DNA from: Aegicerativicinus sediminis
GTDB lineage: Bacteria > Bacteroidota > Bacteroidia > Flavobacteriales > Flavobacteriaceae
NCBI RefSeq assembly: GCF_015476115.1
Contig: NZ_CP064295.1
Coordinates: 2,908,001 to 2,972,000, forward strand
Reading direction: 5' to 3'
DNA: 64,000 nt
This document shows, piece by piece, positions 9,665-21,101 of this stretch (position 1 is its first letter; each line of letters starts with the position of its first letter). Made by a program: the position numbers and the translations under genes. The notes under the pieces were generated by a model that had not been told where the DNA came from, did not search any database, and saw only the letters and a list, made by a program, of their open reading frames with translations.

Positions 9665-11266
9665 ATGCTTAAATCTTCAATACCGTTTAAGGAAACAAAT
9701 TATTTTTCTAATATCATTTGTGATTATTTGGAGGTCGATCCTAACCTTCAAAAATTCTTTAATAGATTTCCAACGCTTGAAAATTTTAAGTTTCAACTTG
9801 AAGAAAAACAACAACATTTTTCCTCTGAAAAAAGAGAGATTCTAGTAAATCGGTTGAAACATCAATATCAAACCGTTGAAAATTCTATTTTAACTAAAAA
9901 CAATATTGATCTTCTTGCTGACAGCAAAACATTTACTGTTGTAACTGGGCACCAATTAAGCCTTTTTACCGGACCACTTTACTTTTGGTATAAAATTATC
10001 AGTGTCATTAATCTTTGCCAAAAACTTTCGGAAGAATATCCCAGTTACAATTTTGTACCTGTTTATTGGATGGCAACGGAGGATCATGACTTTGCTGAGA
10101 TAAACCATTTCCGTTTTGAAGGAAAACTTATTCAATGGAATCGTGATAGCAGTGGTGCGGTAGGTCATTTACCATTGGACGGTTTAAAAGAGGTTGCTGA
10201 GGTTTTTTCTGCACATTTCAATGGAAACAATAATTCCAAAAAGCTTAAAGAACTTTTTGAAAAAAGTTATTTAGAGCACTCTAACCTTACAGAGGCTATG
10301 CGCTATTTAGTAAATGAATTGTTCGGTGAGCAAGGCCTTGTTATAGTTGATGGTGATGATAAAGGATTAAAAAAACTGTTTGTTCCAAATTTGATAAATG
10401 AAATTGAAACAGGTTTTTCCGAAAGGTATGTTATCAATACAAATAGAAAACTTGAAGAAGTATCACAAGAGTATAAGATTCAAGTTAATCCACGGGAGAT
10501 AAATCTTTTTTATGTACGCGAAAACTATAGGGATAGAATAGTTCAGATTGAAAATAAATTCTCTGCAATAGATTCGGATTGGTCTTGGACAGAAAAAGAA
10601 TTAAAATCTGAAATGGAAGAATACCCAGAAAGATTTAGCCCGAATGTTATCTTAAGACCTTTATATCAAGAAGTTATTTTACCAAATCTGTGTTATATCG
10701 GAGGTGGGGGTGAACTTGCATATTGGTTGCAGCTTAAGGAAATGTTTGAATCACAACAGGTTCCTTTTCCAGTTCTTCTTTTGAGAAATTCCGCGTTGTT
10801 AATTACTGAAAAACAGTCATCCAAGCTTCAAAAGCTAGATATTAAATTAAATGAATTATTTCTGCCACAATCTGAATTTAAGACTTTATTAGCCAAGAAA
10901 TATTCAAAAATTAATATCGATTTTAGCCAACAAAAAAACTACTTGAAATCTCAATTTAAGACTTTGTATGATTTAGCTGAACAAACAGATAAATCATTTA
11001 TCGGAGCTGTTGCGGCACAAGAAAAGAAACAACTAAATGGTTTAGATCATCTAGAAAAACGATTGTTGAAAGCCCAAAAACGAAAACTTGCCGATAAACT
11101 AGATAAAGCTATGGATTTGAAGAACCAACTTTTCCCTAATGGAAGTCTTCAGGAGCGGGTCAGTAATTTTTCAGAATTTTATCAGGAATATGGACATGAT
11201 TTTAAAAATCAATTACTTGAAAATCTCTATCCATTGCACCAAGAATTTTTAATAATAGAATTTTAA
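9665..11266 (+). CDS. bshC: Bacillithiol biosynthesis cysteine-adding enzyme BshC
   Basis: Catalyses the final step in bacillithiol synthesis, adding cysteine to GlcN-malate. The 533-residue length is right. Family-typical segments include [20 protein letters not shown] near residue 100, [20 protein letters not shown], a central [20 protein letters not shown] followed by [13 protein letters not shown], and a C-terminal coiled region rich in Lys and Leu ([20 protein letters not shown]). bshA and bshB are not in the window. It starts 108 bases from the divergent M14 gene and ends 53 bases before guaA, so co-transcription with guaA is possible. The gene indicates that bacillithiol is the low-molecular-weight thiol of this organism. 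Confidence 0.95.
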   Translation: MLKSSIPFKETNYFSNIICDYLEVDPNLQKFFNRFPTLENFKFQLEEKQQHFSSEKREILVNRLKHQYQTVENSILTKNNIDLLADSKTFTVVTGHQLSLFTGPLYFWYKIISVINLCQKLSEEYPSYNFVPVYWMATEDHDFAEINHFRFEGKLIQWNRDSSGAVGHLPLDGLKEVAEVFSAHFNGNNNSKKLKELFEKSYLEHSNLTEAMRYLVNELFGEQGLVIVDGDDKGLKKLFVPNLINEIETGFSERYVINTNRKLEEVSQEYKIQVNPREINLFYVRENYRDRIVQIENKFSAIDSDWSWTEKELKSEMEEYPERFSPNVILRPLYQEVILPNLCYIGGGGELAYWLQLKEMFESQQVPFPVLLLRNSALLITEKQSSKLQKLDIKLNELFLPQSEFKTLLAKKYSKINIDFSQQKNYLKSQFKTLYDLAEQTDKSFIGAVAAQEKKQLNGLDHLEKRLLKAQKRKLADKLDKAMDLKNQLFPNGSLQERVSNFSEFYQEYGHDFKNQLLENLYPLHQEFLIIEF

Positions 11267-11319
11267 CAAAAAAGCAGGAATCCAAATCCGATTTTTTAAA
11301 TCAATCCTTATTTTTGCGC

Positions 11320-12852
11320 ATGCAACACGATAAGGTACTCATTCTCGATTTCGGTTCACAATACACACAACTTATTGCTAGACGCGTTCGTGAACTCAAC
11401 ATTTACTGTGAAATTCATCCATATAATAAGCTCCCAGAGGACTTAGCAAGTTTTAAAGCGACAATTCTTTCTGGTTCGCCATTTTCTGTTCGCGCGGACA
11501 ACGCCCCGCATCCAGATTTATCTGAATTAAAGACAAAAAAGCCACTTTTGGCAATTTGTTATGGAGCGCAATATTTAGCCCATTTTAATGGAGGTGAAGT
11601 TGCACCTTCTAATACCCGTGAATATGGTAGGGCAAATTTAGCATATGTTGAAGATGATCCCTTTCTTGAGGGTATACCAAATGGATCCCAGGTTTGGATG
11701 AGCCATAGTGATACTATAAAGCATTTGCCAGAAAATGCGATATTATTGGCAAGCACCACAGATGTAACGAATGCTGCCTATAAAATTGACGGTGAAAAGA
11801 CTTATGGTATTCAATTTCACCCAGAAGTCTATCATACGGTAGACGGTACTTTATTGCTAAAAAATTTCTTGGTTGATATTTCCGGTTTAAATCAAGATTG
11901 GACTCCACATTCTTTTATTGAAGAAACGGTAGAAAATTTACAGAACCAGCTAGGAAATGATAAAGTTGTGTTGGGTCTCAGTGGAGGTGTGGATTCTTCG
12001 GTAGCCGCAATGTTGTTGCACAAGGCAATTGGCCAAAACTTATATTGCATTTTTGTAAATAATGGGCTCCTCCGGAAAAACGAATTTGAATCAGTGTTGG
12101 AGCAATACAAAGGAATGGGATTGAACGTAAAGGGTGTTGACGCTTCAACTCGGTTCCTAAAAGCCCTTGAAGGAGAATCAGATCCTGAAAATAAACGCAA
12201 AGCTATAGGTAGAACCTTCATAGAGGTATTTGATGATGAAGCCCATTTAATTGAGGATGTTAAATGGTTGGCTCAAGGTACTATTTACCCAGACGTGATA
12301 GAAAGTGTTTCAGCCACTGGTGGACCAAGCGCTACAATTAAAAGCCATCATAACGTAGGTGGGTTACCAGATTTTATGAAATTAAAAGTCGTGGAACCAT
12401 TGAAATTGTTGTTTAAGGATGAGGTAAGGCGCGTTGGCGCATCTATGCATATGCATACTTCAATTTTGGGAAGACATCCATTTCCTGGACCTGGATTGGC
12501 CATCCGTATTTTGGGGGATATTACTGCTGAAAAGGTAAGAATTCTTCAAGAAGTAGATTCCATTTTCATTGAAGGCCTTCGCAAGTGGGATTTATACGAT
12601 AAGGTATGGCAGGCTGGTGCAATTCTGCTGCCTGTTAATAGTGTTGGGGTTATGGGTGATGAGCGAACTTATGAGCAATGTGTTGCCCTTAGGGCGGTTG
12701 AAAGTACTGATGGTATGACAGCAGATTGGGTGAACTTGCCCTATGAATTCCTTCAGAAAATATCTAACGACATTATAAACAAAGTTAAAGGTGTTAACAG
12801 GGTTGTTTATGATATTAGTTCAAAACCACCCGCAACAATAGAATGGGAATAA
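11320..12852 (+). CDS. guaA: GMP synthase (glutamine-hydrolysing)
   Basis: Converts XMP to GMP using glutamine and ATP. With the ATG at 11320 the protein is 510 residues and begins [14 protein letters not shown], the standard start; a TTG six bases upstream in frame would add two residues and is less likely. The glutaminase triad is visible (C80 in LAICYGAQ, H167 and E169 in FHPEV), followed by the PP-loop ATP pyrophosphatase SGGVDSS (221-227) and the C-terminal dimerisation domain with [23 protein letters not shown] sequence, matching a Bacteroidota -7 box, ends at 11316, only three bases before the ATG; if real it would give an almost leaderless mRNA, but no upstream TTG box supports it. 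Confidence 0.98.
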   Translation: MQHDKVLILDFGSQYTQLIARRVRELNIYCEIHPYNKLPEDLASFKATILSGSPFSVRADNAPHPDLSELKTKKPLLAICYGAQYLAHFNGGEVAPSNTREYGRANLAYVEDDPFLEGIPNGSQVWMSHSDTIKHLPENAILLASTTDVTNAAYKIDGEKTYGIQFHPEVYHTVDGTLLLKNFLVDISGLNQDWTPHSFIEETVENLQNQLGNDKVVLGLSGGVDSSVAAMLLHKAIGQNLYCIFVNNGLLRKNEFESVLEQYKGMGLNVKGVDASTRFLKALEGESDPENKRKAIGRTFIEVFDDEAHLIEDVKWLAQGTIYPDVIESVSATGGPSATIKSHHNVGGLPDFMKLKVVEPLKLLFKDEVRRVGASMHMHTSILGRHPFPGPGLAIRILGDITAEKVRILQEVDSIFIEGLRKWDLYDKVWQAGAILLPVNSVGVMGDERTYEQCVALRAVESTDGMTADWVNLPYEFLQKISNDIINKVKGVNRVVYDISSKPPATIEWE

Positions 12853-12867
12853 TTTTTTGGCATACTA

Positions 12868-12900
12868 TTGGTATAATAAGCTCGTTAGATATTAGATTTG
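12868..12900 (+). promoter_or_regulatory. Candidate Bacteroidota promoter for the LysM/PBP1 gene
   Basis: TTG at 12868-12870 and TAGATTTG at 12893-12900 are separated by 22 bases, inside the usual range for the Bacteroidota housekeeping sigma factor. The predicted start of transcription would be about 35 bases before the ATG at 12942. Read by eye only. Confidence 0.5.
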
Positions 12901-12941
12901 AGTATGCTTAAACCCCAAATTGATTCATAAACCATTATTCA

Positions 12942-14855
12942 ATGAAAAAAATCTTCTTTTTAATCCTATTTCTAGGTCTTATTCATAGCTCCTTATTTGC
13001 CCAAAATTATGTTACTCATAGAGTTCAAAAAGGCGAAAACATTGAATCCATTGCAAAAAAATATAGAGTTACACCTTACGATATCTATTTATTGAATCCT
13101 GATGCTAAAAAAGGATTGTCTGAGTCGATGATATTGTTAATTCCTACCGAGAAACAAAATACTCCGGTGAAGGAAGTTGAAATTCAAAAAGAGGTTATAG
13201 GCTATCGCACCCATAAAGTAAAGCGCAAAGAAACTCTTTATAGTATTGCAAAAGAATATGGGGTTGAAGTTGATGAAATTAAAAAATACAATTCATATCT
13301 ATATTCAAATAATCTGCGAAAAGGAGATAAGATTAAAATCCCACGTTTTAAACGTGTACTTACGGATGTGCCTTTTGAGGATACCGGTTTTAAAAATTAT
13401 ACGGTTCAACCAAGAGAAGGTAAATGGCGAGTTGCCTATAAATTCGGTATTACTATTCCACAACTTGAGGAATTAAATCCTCAAATGAATGACACCCTTC
13501 AACCAGGAGATGTACTGAAAGTTCCTAATCTTGCCACTAACGAAGAAAATATGGTAAATGAACAGTATAATTATTATACGGTTCAGAAGAGTGAAGGCTA
13601 TATGGCACTGGAGCGAAAATTTGGGGTTACAAAGGAAGAATTGGAAGCCTTAAATCCAGAATTGCTTGAAGACGGACTTAAATTAGGAATGATTTTAAAA
13701 TTACCTAAAGATGTAACAACAACCCCTGATTTGGAGGATGTTAGAATTACAAAATTGCAATATGGTCTAAATAACTTTGAAACCAAGAAAATTGCGTTGA
13801 TGCTTCCTTTTAAATTAGATCGTGTTGATACGGATTCGGTTGCTTTGGCCAAATCTGCTATTAGAAATGATGTATTGTTAGGTGTTGCCTTAGATTTTCA
13901 TACGGGTGTTTTAATAGCTTTAGATTCAGCTAAGCAATTTGGCATTTCCACCCACTTAAAAGTTTTCGATACAAGAAATAGCTCTGCTGGAATTTCAGAC
14001 ATATTATTAAGAAATAATTTTAATGATTATGATGCAGTCATTGGGCCAATGATGGATGCCAATTTCCAAAGAGTTGCTAATGAGCTAAGTAAGGATAATG
14101 TTCCTGCAATATCACCCTTAACTATGCCCAAAACTTTAAGGGACAATATGTTTCAAACAGTTCCTTCCAAAGAATTGTTGGAGCAAACCATCATCAATTA
14201 TTTTAAGAAAGATTCTTCGATAGTTAAGGTGGTAATTATTCATGATGAGGCAAATCAGTCAGTAGCTAACCAACTGCTCTCGGCTTTTCCAGCGGCTAAG
14301 GAAATTAAAACAAAAAGGAATAAGGAAGGGAAAGAAATGCTCTACATAGCTGCAGACAATCTAATTGATGTTTTCAGAAATGGAAGGAATTTAGTGTTTT
14401 TACAATCCTCTGATGAAGGGTTTATTTCTAATGTTACTAGTATTGTAAATGGTTTCGTGGACGATGAACATGAAATAGTTCTTACAACAACTGACAAAAA
14501 TTCTGGTTTTGAAGGTGAGAATGTATCCAATGTTCACCTTTCAAATTTAAAGTTTCATTATCCTTCAGTAAACAGATCATTTGATGGTTCTAAAGAAAAT
14601 AGTTTTATAAGCAAATACCGAAAAATCTATGGTATAGAACCTAATAGGTATGCTATACGTGGTTTTGATTTAACTTTGGATCTGTTGTTGCGTCTTGCCT
14701 CAGGTGAAAATTTATACGAAACCGCAGATTCGAGTATTCAGACGGAATATATTGAAAACAAGTTCCGTTACGCGAAAAAAATGTTTGGAGGTTATACGAA
14801 TGAATCGGTTTATGTCGTTAAGTATGATAATCTTGCCATTGTGCAAGTTGAATAA
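12942..14855 (+). CDS. LysM-repeat protein with type-I periplasmic-binding-like domain
   Basis: A 637-residue exported protein. After a signal peptide (ends LFAQ) come four LysM modules at roughly 22-68, 83-132, 150-192 and 208-252, each with the pattern Y-x-V-x-x-x-E ... IA/YKFG(V/I) ... LNP and ending in an IP/VP/LP turn. They should bind peptidoglycan. From about residue 275 the protein resembles type-I periplasmic binding proteins of the amino-acid ABC type (KIALMLPFKLD, YDAVIGPMMDANFQRVANEL, VPAISPL, RGFDLTLDLLLRLA). There is no transporter nearby, so the binding domain probably serves sensing or cell-wall anchoring; the ligand is unknown. It is followed 30 bases later by a DUF922 protein, likely co-transcribed, which suggests a joint envelope role. 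Confidence 0.88.
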   Translation: MKKIFFLILFLGLIHSSLFAQNYVTHRVQKGENIESIAKKYRVTPYDIYLLNPDAKKGLSESMILLIPTEKQNTPVKEVEIQKEVIGYRTHKVKRKETLYSIAKEYGVEVDEIKKYNSYLYSNNLRKGDKIKIPRFKRVLTDVPFEDTGFKNYTVQPREGKWRVAYKFGITIPQLEELNPQMNDTLQPGDVLKVPNLATNEENMVNEQYNYYTVQKSEGYMALERKFGVTKEELEALNPELLEDGLKLGMILKLPKDVTTTPDLEDVRITKLQYGLNNFETKKIALMLPFKLDRVDTDSVALAKSAIRNDVLLGVALDFHTGVLIALDSAKQFGISTHLKVFDTRNSSAGISDILLRNNFNDYDAVIGPMMDANFQRVANELSKDNVPAISPLTMPKTLRDNMFQTVPSKELLEQTIINYFKKDSSIVKVVIIHDEANQSVANQLLSAFPAAKEIKTKRNKEGKEMLYIAADNLIDVFRNGRNLVFLQSSDEGFISNVTSIVNGFVDDEHEIVLTTTDKNSGFEGENVSNVHLSNLKFHYPSVNRSFDGSKENSFISKYRKIYGIEPNRYAIRGFDLTLDLLLRLASGENLYETADSSIQTEYIENKFRYAKKMFGGYTNESVYVVKYDNLAIVQVE

Positions 14856-14885
14856 TCATACCTTGGATAAAAACTGAACCTCACC

Positions 14886-15431
14886 ATGTTATTTTTCAGG
14901 ATTATATTAGGCCTTACATTTCTTTTATGTTCTGTTAATAAAGATAGAGTAATTCCATGGAAGCCGTCCCAAAAGCTAACATGGGCAGATTTTCAGGGGG
15001 AGCAAGATGTTCAATCGAAAGCTGCCGCCGTGACCTCTTCAGGTATTACATTTTCATATTCACTTAAACGCCATAACAATAAGATTACAGGTTTCAATGT
15101 AATAGTTGAGGCGCATTTTTATCCAGATTACTCTTGGTACAATAAAGATGTAGCCACAAATCATATCTTGTCCCATGAGCAGTTACACTTTGATATTACT
15201 GAACTTCATGTGAGGAAGCTTAGACAGCGAATATCTAAATTACCAATAAGTCAAGATGTTAAAAATCAATTAGATGCCCTTCATCAATTGAGTAAACTGG
15301 AAATGCAGGAGATGCAATTGTTGTATGATAAACAATCCAAAAATTCAACCAATCGAGAAATGCAACTTTATTGGAATAATTTTATCTCTGAGCGTTTGTA
15401 CGAATTGGAACGATTCACATCACCAAATTAA
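14886..15431 (+). CDS. DUF922-family protein with HExxH metallopeptidase motif
   Basis: A 181-residue protein with a hydrophobic N-terminus (LLC near residue 15 could also be a lipobox). It has WADFQG (33-38), typical of the DUF922 family, and a complete zinc-protease motif HEQLH at 97-101, followed by FDITELH, where the downstream Glu/His could supply the third ligand. The family is described as putative zinc-dependent proteases but I know of no proven substrate. It is 30 bases downstream of the LysM/PBP1 gene and probably shares its mRNA, so cell-envelope processing is a reasonable inference. About 170 bases without a gene follow before pyrG. Confidence 0.75.
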   Translation: MLFFRIILGLTFLLCSVNKDRVIPWKPSQKLTWADFQGEQDVQSKAAAVTSSGITFSYSLKRHNNKITGFNVIVEAHFYPDYSWYNKDVATNHILSHEQLHFDITELHVRKLRQRISKLPISQDVKNQLDALHQLSKLEMQEMQLLYDKQSKNSTNREMQLYWNNFISERLYELERFTSPN

Positions 15432-15577
15432 TTTCCCAAACCACTTATTAATTCAATTATTCTCCTAAAATTATACCAATGCTTCAAAATAATTGGGTTG
15501 GTGGGTTTATATGCTAAAAGCGAAAATTTATGGTGAAACTAATAACGAAACTGAGAAAGTTTTTCATTTCTAATTCG

Positions 15578-15585
15578 TAAATTTG
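15578..15585 (+). promoter_or_regulatory. Candidate -7 box for pyrG
   Basis: TAAATTTG fits the TAnnTTTG consensus 20 bases before the pyrG ATG. No TTG is present at the expected distance upstream, so only half of the promoter is supported. Confidence 0.35.
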
Positions 15586-15599
15586 CAGGCGTTTATTAA

Positions 15600-17249
<1,650 letters not shown>

Positions 17250-17311
17250 TGGTTAGAGTTTTGCTAGAGCCATTCAATACTTTAGACTTATTTGTATTTG
17301 ATTTAGTGTAA

Positions 17312-19204
17312 ATGGAAGAAAAGAAATTTGATTTAAATTCCTTTATTGGTTTTATACTGATTTTTGGAATTTTGGTATATATGTTATACCGCAATCAGCC
17401 GACTCCAGAAGAATTGGCAGAACAAGAAAAGCAAAAACAAGAACAAGTAGAGCAAGAAAAGCAGGATACTTCAGCTAATTCTCAGGTTGCAAACTATCGA
17501 GATTCTACGAATGTTGTTTCAGACTCCCTAAAATTAGAACAACTTAAAGGTCAGTTAGGGTCATTCGCATATTCAGCAAGTTTGCCATCTGCAAATGATA
17601 AACAAACCGTTGTTGAAACCGATTTGTTGAAATTAACCTTCAGCAATAAGGGTGGGTATTTGTCTGAGGTCATGTTGAAGAAATACCACAATTATGATTC
17701 AATCCCAATTTACATTATTAAAGATGGGAATGCAGAATTTAATCTAACGTTTGGTACAACGGATAATCGTACACTAAATACGGCTAATCTTTATTTTCAA
17801 CCAGAGATTACAAATAACGGGGACAATACCATTGTAACCATGAGGTTAAAAGCCAGTGAGCAGCAATACTTGGAATATCGCTATGAGCTACAGCCAGACA
17901 ATTATATGATGGGCTTTTCAATTAGGTCGCAAGGTCTGAGTAACGTCATCAATGGTAGTCAGGAAATCGATTTAAATTGGGGTATTTCAACCTATAGACA
18001 TGCAAGGAGTATCTCTTACGAAAATCGTTATACAGAATTAGTATATGAATATGAAGATGGTAAAGATGATTATTTGGGCCAAAGTGAAGTTACAGAAACC
18101 ACGGAGTCAGATATAACTTATGTTGCTTATAAACAACATTTCTTCACTTCTGTTCTGCTTTCGGAGACACCTTTTAAAACAGGTTATTTGAAATCTGAAA
18201 ACCTGGTTAAGGATGAAGAAATTGATACTGTGTTCACTAAACGATTTAAGGCCAAACTTCCATTAGAATTACAGGCAGGTGAACTCAATAAACAAATGGA
18301 TTGGTATTATGGTCCTTCAGATTATAAAATCTTGAATAGTTATGACCGTAACCTTGATGAAATCTTACCGCTTGGTTGGGGTATCTTTGGTTGGATTAAC
18401 AGATACATATTCATTCCCGTATTTGGATTCCTAAGTTCATTCTTGCCTTATGGTATTGCAATAATTGTACTTACGATTTTGGTAAGAATAATAATGTCTC
18501 CGGTAACCTACAAATCTTATTTGTCTCAGGCTAAAATGAAGGTTATAAAGCCAGAAATTGCTGAGATTAATGAGAAATATAAGGACAATGCCATGAAAAA
18601 ACAGCAAGAAACAATGGCGCTATATGGGAAAGCCGGTGTAAATCCAATGGCCGGTTGCTTGCCTGCATTAATGCAGTTGCCTGTATTTTATGCCTTGTTT
18701 CAGTTTTTTCCTTCAGCCTTCGATTTAAGGCAAAAAAGCTTCTTGTGGGCAGATGACTTATCATCTTATGATACTATAGCAAAATTGCCATTCCATATAC
18801 CATTTTATGGGGATCATGTTAGTTTATTCCCATTATTGGCATCTTTAGCTATTTTCTTTTATATGCGGATGACAACTGGTCAACAAGTGGCGTCACAACC
18901 TACACAAGAAGGTATGCCAGATATGGGCAAAATGATGAAGGTTATGATATACATTTCCCCAGTCATGATGCTATTTTTCTTCAACAATTATGCTTCTGGA
19001 CTTAGTTTATATTATTTTGTTTCCAACTTAATTACAATTGGTATTATGTTGGTGATCAAAAATTATATTATTGACGAAGACAAAATCCATAATAAGATTC
19101 AAGAAAATAAGAAGAAGCCCAAGAAACAAAATAAGTTTCAAAGAAAAATGCAAGAAATGATGGAGCAAGCGGAGCAACAGAAAAAAAATCAAAAACGCAA
19201 ATAA
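17312..19204 (+). CDS. yidC: Membrane protein insertase YidC
   Basis: Inserts and folds inner-membrane proteins, alone or with SecYEG. The 630-residue Gram-negative form has an N-terminal anchor (FIGFILIFGILVYMLY, about 10-25), a Gln/Glu-rich linker, a large periplasmic beta domain (about 85-355) and the conserved C-terminal core with five membrane segments starting near PYGIAIIVLTILVRIIMSPV; the hydrophilic-groove Arg is present there. The KPEIAEINEKYKDNAMKKQQE cytoplasmic hairpin and GCLPALMQLPVFYALF are typical. The tail is very basic and Gln-rich, which in this family helps ribosome contact. A strong terminator follows directly. Confidence 0.97.
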   Translation: MEEKKFDLNSFIGFILIFGILVYMLYRNQPTPEELAEQEKQKQEQVEQEKQDTSANSQVANYRDSTNVVSDSLKLEQLKGQLGSFAYSASLPSANDKQTVVETDLLKLTFSNKGGYLSEVMLKKYHNYDSIPIYIIKDGNAEFNLTFGTTDNRTLNTANLYFQPEITNNGDNTIVTMRLKASEQQYLEYRYELQPDNYMMGFSIRSQGLSNVINGSQEIDLNWGISTYRHARSISYENRYTELVYEYEDGKDDYLGQSEVTETTESDITYVAYKQHFFTSVLLSETPFKTGYLKSENLVKDEEIDTVFTKRFKAKLPLELQAGELNKQMDWYYGPSDYKILNSYDRNLDEILPLGWGIFGWINRYIFIPVFGFLSSFLPYGIAIIVLTILVRIIMSPVTYKSYLSQAKMKVIKPEIAEINEKYKDNAMKKQQETMALYGKAGVNPMAGCLPALMQLPVFYALFQFFPSAFDLRQKSFLWADDLSSYDTIAKLPFHIPFYGDHVSLFPLLASLAIFFYMRMTTGQQVASQPTQEGMPDMGKMMKVMIYISPVMMLFFFNNYASGLSLYYFVSNLITIGIMLVIKNYIIDEDKIHNKIQENKKKPKKQNKFQRKMQEMMEQAEQQKKNQKRK

Positions 19205-19206
19205 AA

Positions 19207-19233
19207 AAAACACCCCTCTATTTGGGGTGTTTT
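19207..19233. terminator. Bidirectional rho-independent terminator between yidC and the FAS1 gene
   Basis: A perfect 10-bp inverted repeat (AAAACACCCC / GGGGTGTTTT) with a 7-base loop, with T-runs on both sides. It sits between convergent genes, 3 bases after the yidC stop, and can serve both strands. Confidence 0.92.
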
Positions 19234-19258
19234 TTTTTTCATAGCAATTTTTAAATTA

Positions 19259-20233
19259 TTATAATTCTGGCAGTATTACTTTGTCAATGGCGTGAATAAC
19301 TCCATTAGAAGTTTGTACATCTACAGCAACTATATTGCTAACTCGATCGTTTGCATCAGTTAGAGTTGCTCCACCAGTAACGTCAGCGGTGATATCACCT
19401 CCTAATGTTGTTACTGTCATATTATCCGTCAAACTTGAAGATCGTACGTTGGCATCAGCAACTACATGATAAGTTAAAGTCGATCTTAAAGTAGGCTCAT
19501 CAATATCTGATAAAGAAGTCAATTCCAGTTCTGTTAGTAAATCGGTGAAAGCAGTATTTATAGGAGCAAAAACCGTAAACTCAGCATTAGGATTAGATAA
19601 AATAGATACAAAATCAGTATTAAGGTCGCTTCTTGTTAAGGCATCGACCAATACAGCAAAATTTGGATCGGCTGTTGCGAAGGTCACCACATTAGGCAAT
19701 CCAATAACGGCATCGACTATATGAATGGTTCCATTTGAAGCCATAACATCAGCAGTGATTACGTCAGACCCACCATTAAAAGTAACGCCTCCGTTTGTGT
19801 TGAAGTATAAACTCAAATTATTATTGCCTGGAGAGGCAGTAGATAAAGTGGTAGTATATCCTGCTCCTAGAGTAGCCAAATCACCTGATCTAACTGTGCC
19901 AGAAATGACATGATTCAATAAAATCTGGGTTAATGCTTCAATAGGAACGTCATCTAGACTTGCATAGCCATTCGCCGATAAAAAGGCATTGAAAGCATCA
20001 TTTGTTGGCGCTAACACCGTAAAAGGACCATTACCACTTAACACTGAGACTAAGTTTCCGTCGGCAGCTTGTAAAGCAGCGACCAATGTAGATAATTGTG
20101 GAGTATCCAAGGCTACATCTACAATAGTCATAGATTCATTTGAAGCTCCATCGTCATCATCGCTACAGGCTGTTATGGCGGAGGACGCAACAATTAATAT
20201 GAAAATTTTGAAAGTAAATAATAATTTTTTCAT
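19259..20233 (-). CDS. Fasciclin (FAS1) domain lipoprotein
   Basis: A 324-residue envelope lipoprotein. The signal peptide ends in the lipobox SAITAC with the lipidated Cys at 23, followed by an Asp-rich stretch (SDDDDG) typical of Bacteroidota surface-exposed lipoproteins. Two FAS1 domains follow (about 36-178 and 180-324); each has the paired H1/H2 motifs (FTVLAPTNDAFNAFL ... NGTIHIVDAVIGLP in the first; FTVFAPINTAFTDLL ... NGVIHAIDKVILP in the second). FAS1 domains mediate adhesion or matrix contact. It stands alone on the minus strand with a shared terminator and diverges from the MORN gene. Confidence 0.92.
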   Translation of the reverse strand: MKKLLFTFKIFILIVASSAITACSDDDDGASNESMTIVDVALDTPQLSTLVAALQAADGNLVSVLSGNGPFTVLAPTNDAFNAFLSANGYASLDDVPIEALTQILLNHVISGTVRSGDLATLGAGYTTTLSTASPGNNNLSLYFNTNGGVTFNGGSDVITADVMASNGTIHIVDAVIGLPNVVTFATADPNFAVLVDALTRSDLNTDFVSILSNPNAEFTVFAPINTAFTDLLTELELTSLSDIDEPTLRSTLTYHVVADANVRSSSLTDNMTVTTLGGDITADVTGGATLTDANDRVSNIVAVDVQTSNGVIHAIDKVILPEL

Positions 20234-20287
20234 GATTTTTGGGTTAAATGTTTATAGCAATTTATTTCTGTTTAACAAATCTATAAA

Positions 20288-20998
20288 ATGATTAAACAAA
20301 ATATTCTTTTAGGTACTTTATTTATCAGTATTTTAACAACCTCTTTTTCTCAAACATCTAAAAATCAATTAGATGAAAATAATAGGAGACATGGTTTTTG
20401 GACAAAGAATTATGAAAATACGGACCAAGTTCGTTATGAAGGACAATTTGAGCATGGAAAAGAAACAGGGGAATTTAAATTTTACAAGTTAGTTTCGGGC
20501 AAAAGTGTTTTAACCGCCACTAAGAATTTTGATTTAAGCACAGGGATTGCTGATGTAGTTTTCTTGGCTTCCGATGGAAAAAAAATAAGCGAAGGAAAAA
20601 TGAAGGGGAAACTTTATATAGGTGCTTGGGTTTATTACCATAAAGACAACAATAATATAATGACCTCTGAATTATATGATAATGAAGGGAAATTAGAAGG
20701 GGAGCGTAAGGTTTTCTATCCTGATGGAAAAATTGCGGAAATTGCGTTATATAAGAATGGGCAGTTGGAGGGTAAAAGCAAGGTATTTGCTGAAAATGGG
20801 ATTTTGATTAAGGAATTCACATATAAAAATGGTCTGTTACACGGTCCTAGTGCCTTTTATAATGATCAAAAGGAACTTTTGGCTGAAGGTAATTATCGCA
20901 ATAATCAAAAAACAGGGGTTTGGAAATATTATGAAAATGGCGAATTGAAAGATGAAAAGGACTTTACAGTTTATAGCAAAAATCCCATTAAGCAGTAA
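20288..20998 (+). CDS. MORN-repeat protein (YwqK-like), exported
   Basis: A 236-residue protein with a signal peptide (ends TSFSQ). It consists of repeated MORN-variant units: HGFWTKNY, YEGQFEHGKETGEFKFYKL, LEGERKVFYPDGKIAEIALY, LEGKSKVFAENG, LHGPSAFYNDQKE and KTGVWKYYENGELKDEKDF. Such proteins are often auto-annotated as YwqK-type antitoxins, but no toxin gene is near and this copy is exported, so I would not call it an antitoxin. Function unknown; repeat-mediated surface or membrane contact is plausible. A terminator follows 30 bases after the stop. Confidence 0.82.
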   Translation: MIKQNILLGTLFISILTTSFSQTSKNQLDENNRRHGFWTKNYENTDQVRYEGQFEHGKETGEFKFYKLVSGKSVLTATKNFDLSTGIADVVFLASDGKKISEGKMKGKLYIGAWVYYHKDNNNIMTSELYDNEGKLEGERKVFYPDGKIAEIALYKNGQLEGKSKVFAENGILIKEFTYKNGLLHGPSAFYNDQKELLAEGNYRNNQKTGVWKYYENGELKDEKDFTVYSKNPIKQ

Positions 20999-21027
20999 GG
21001 GCAAATAAAAAGTTTCGACATAAACCA

Positions 21028-21056
21028 ACAGCAACCAAAAAGGGTGCTGTTTTTTA
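21028..21056 (+). terminator. Rho-independent terminator after the MORN gene
   Basis: ACAGCA (21028-21033) pairs with TGCTGT (21045-21050), followed directly by a run of Ts. The stem is short (6 bp) with an 11-base loop. Confidence 0.65.
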
Positions 21057-21060
21057 TTAG

Positions 21061-21068
21061 TAATTTTG
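21061..21068 (+). promoter_or_regulatory. Candidate -7 box for mnmA
   Basis: TAATTTTG matches TAnnTTTG and lies just after the preceding terminator, 33 bases before the mnmA ATG. No TTG box is seen at the right distance. Confidence 0.35.
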
Positions 21069-21101
21069 CCGAAATTTAGTGGCTCTTAGTTATTTATTAA
21101 A

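Noticed and set aside
11309-11320. Leaderless guaA mRNA from TATTTTTG
   Set aside because: The box is in a T-rich stretch and no TTG element lies 17-23 bases upstream; chance match is likely.
20288-20998. MORN protein as a toxin-antitoxin antitoxin (YwqK annotation)
   Set aside because: No toxin gene adjacent and the protein has a signal peptide.
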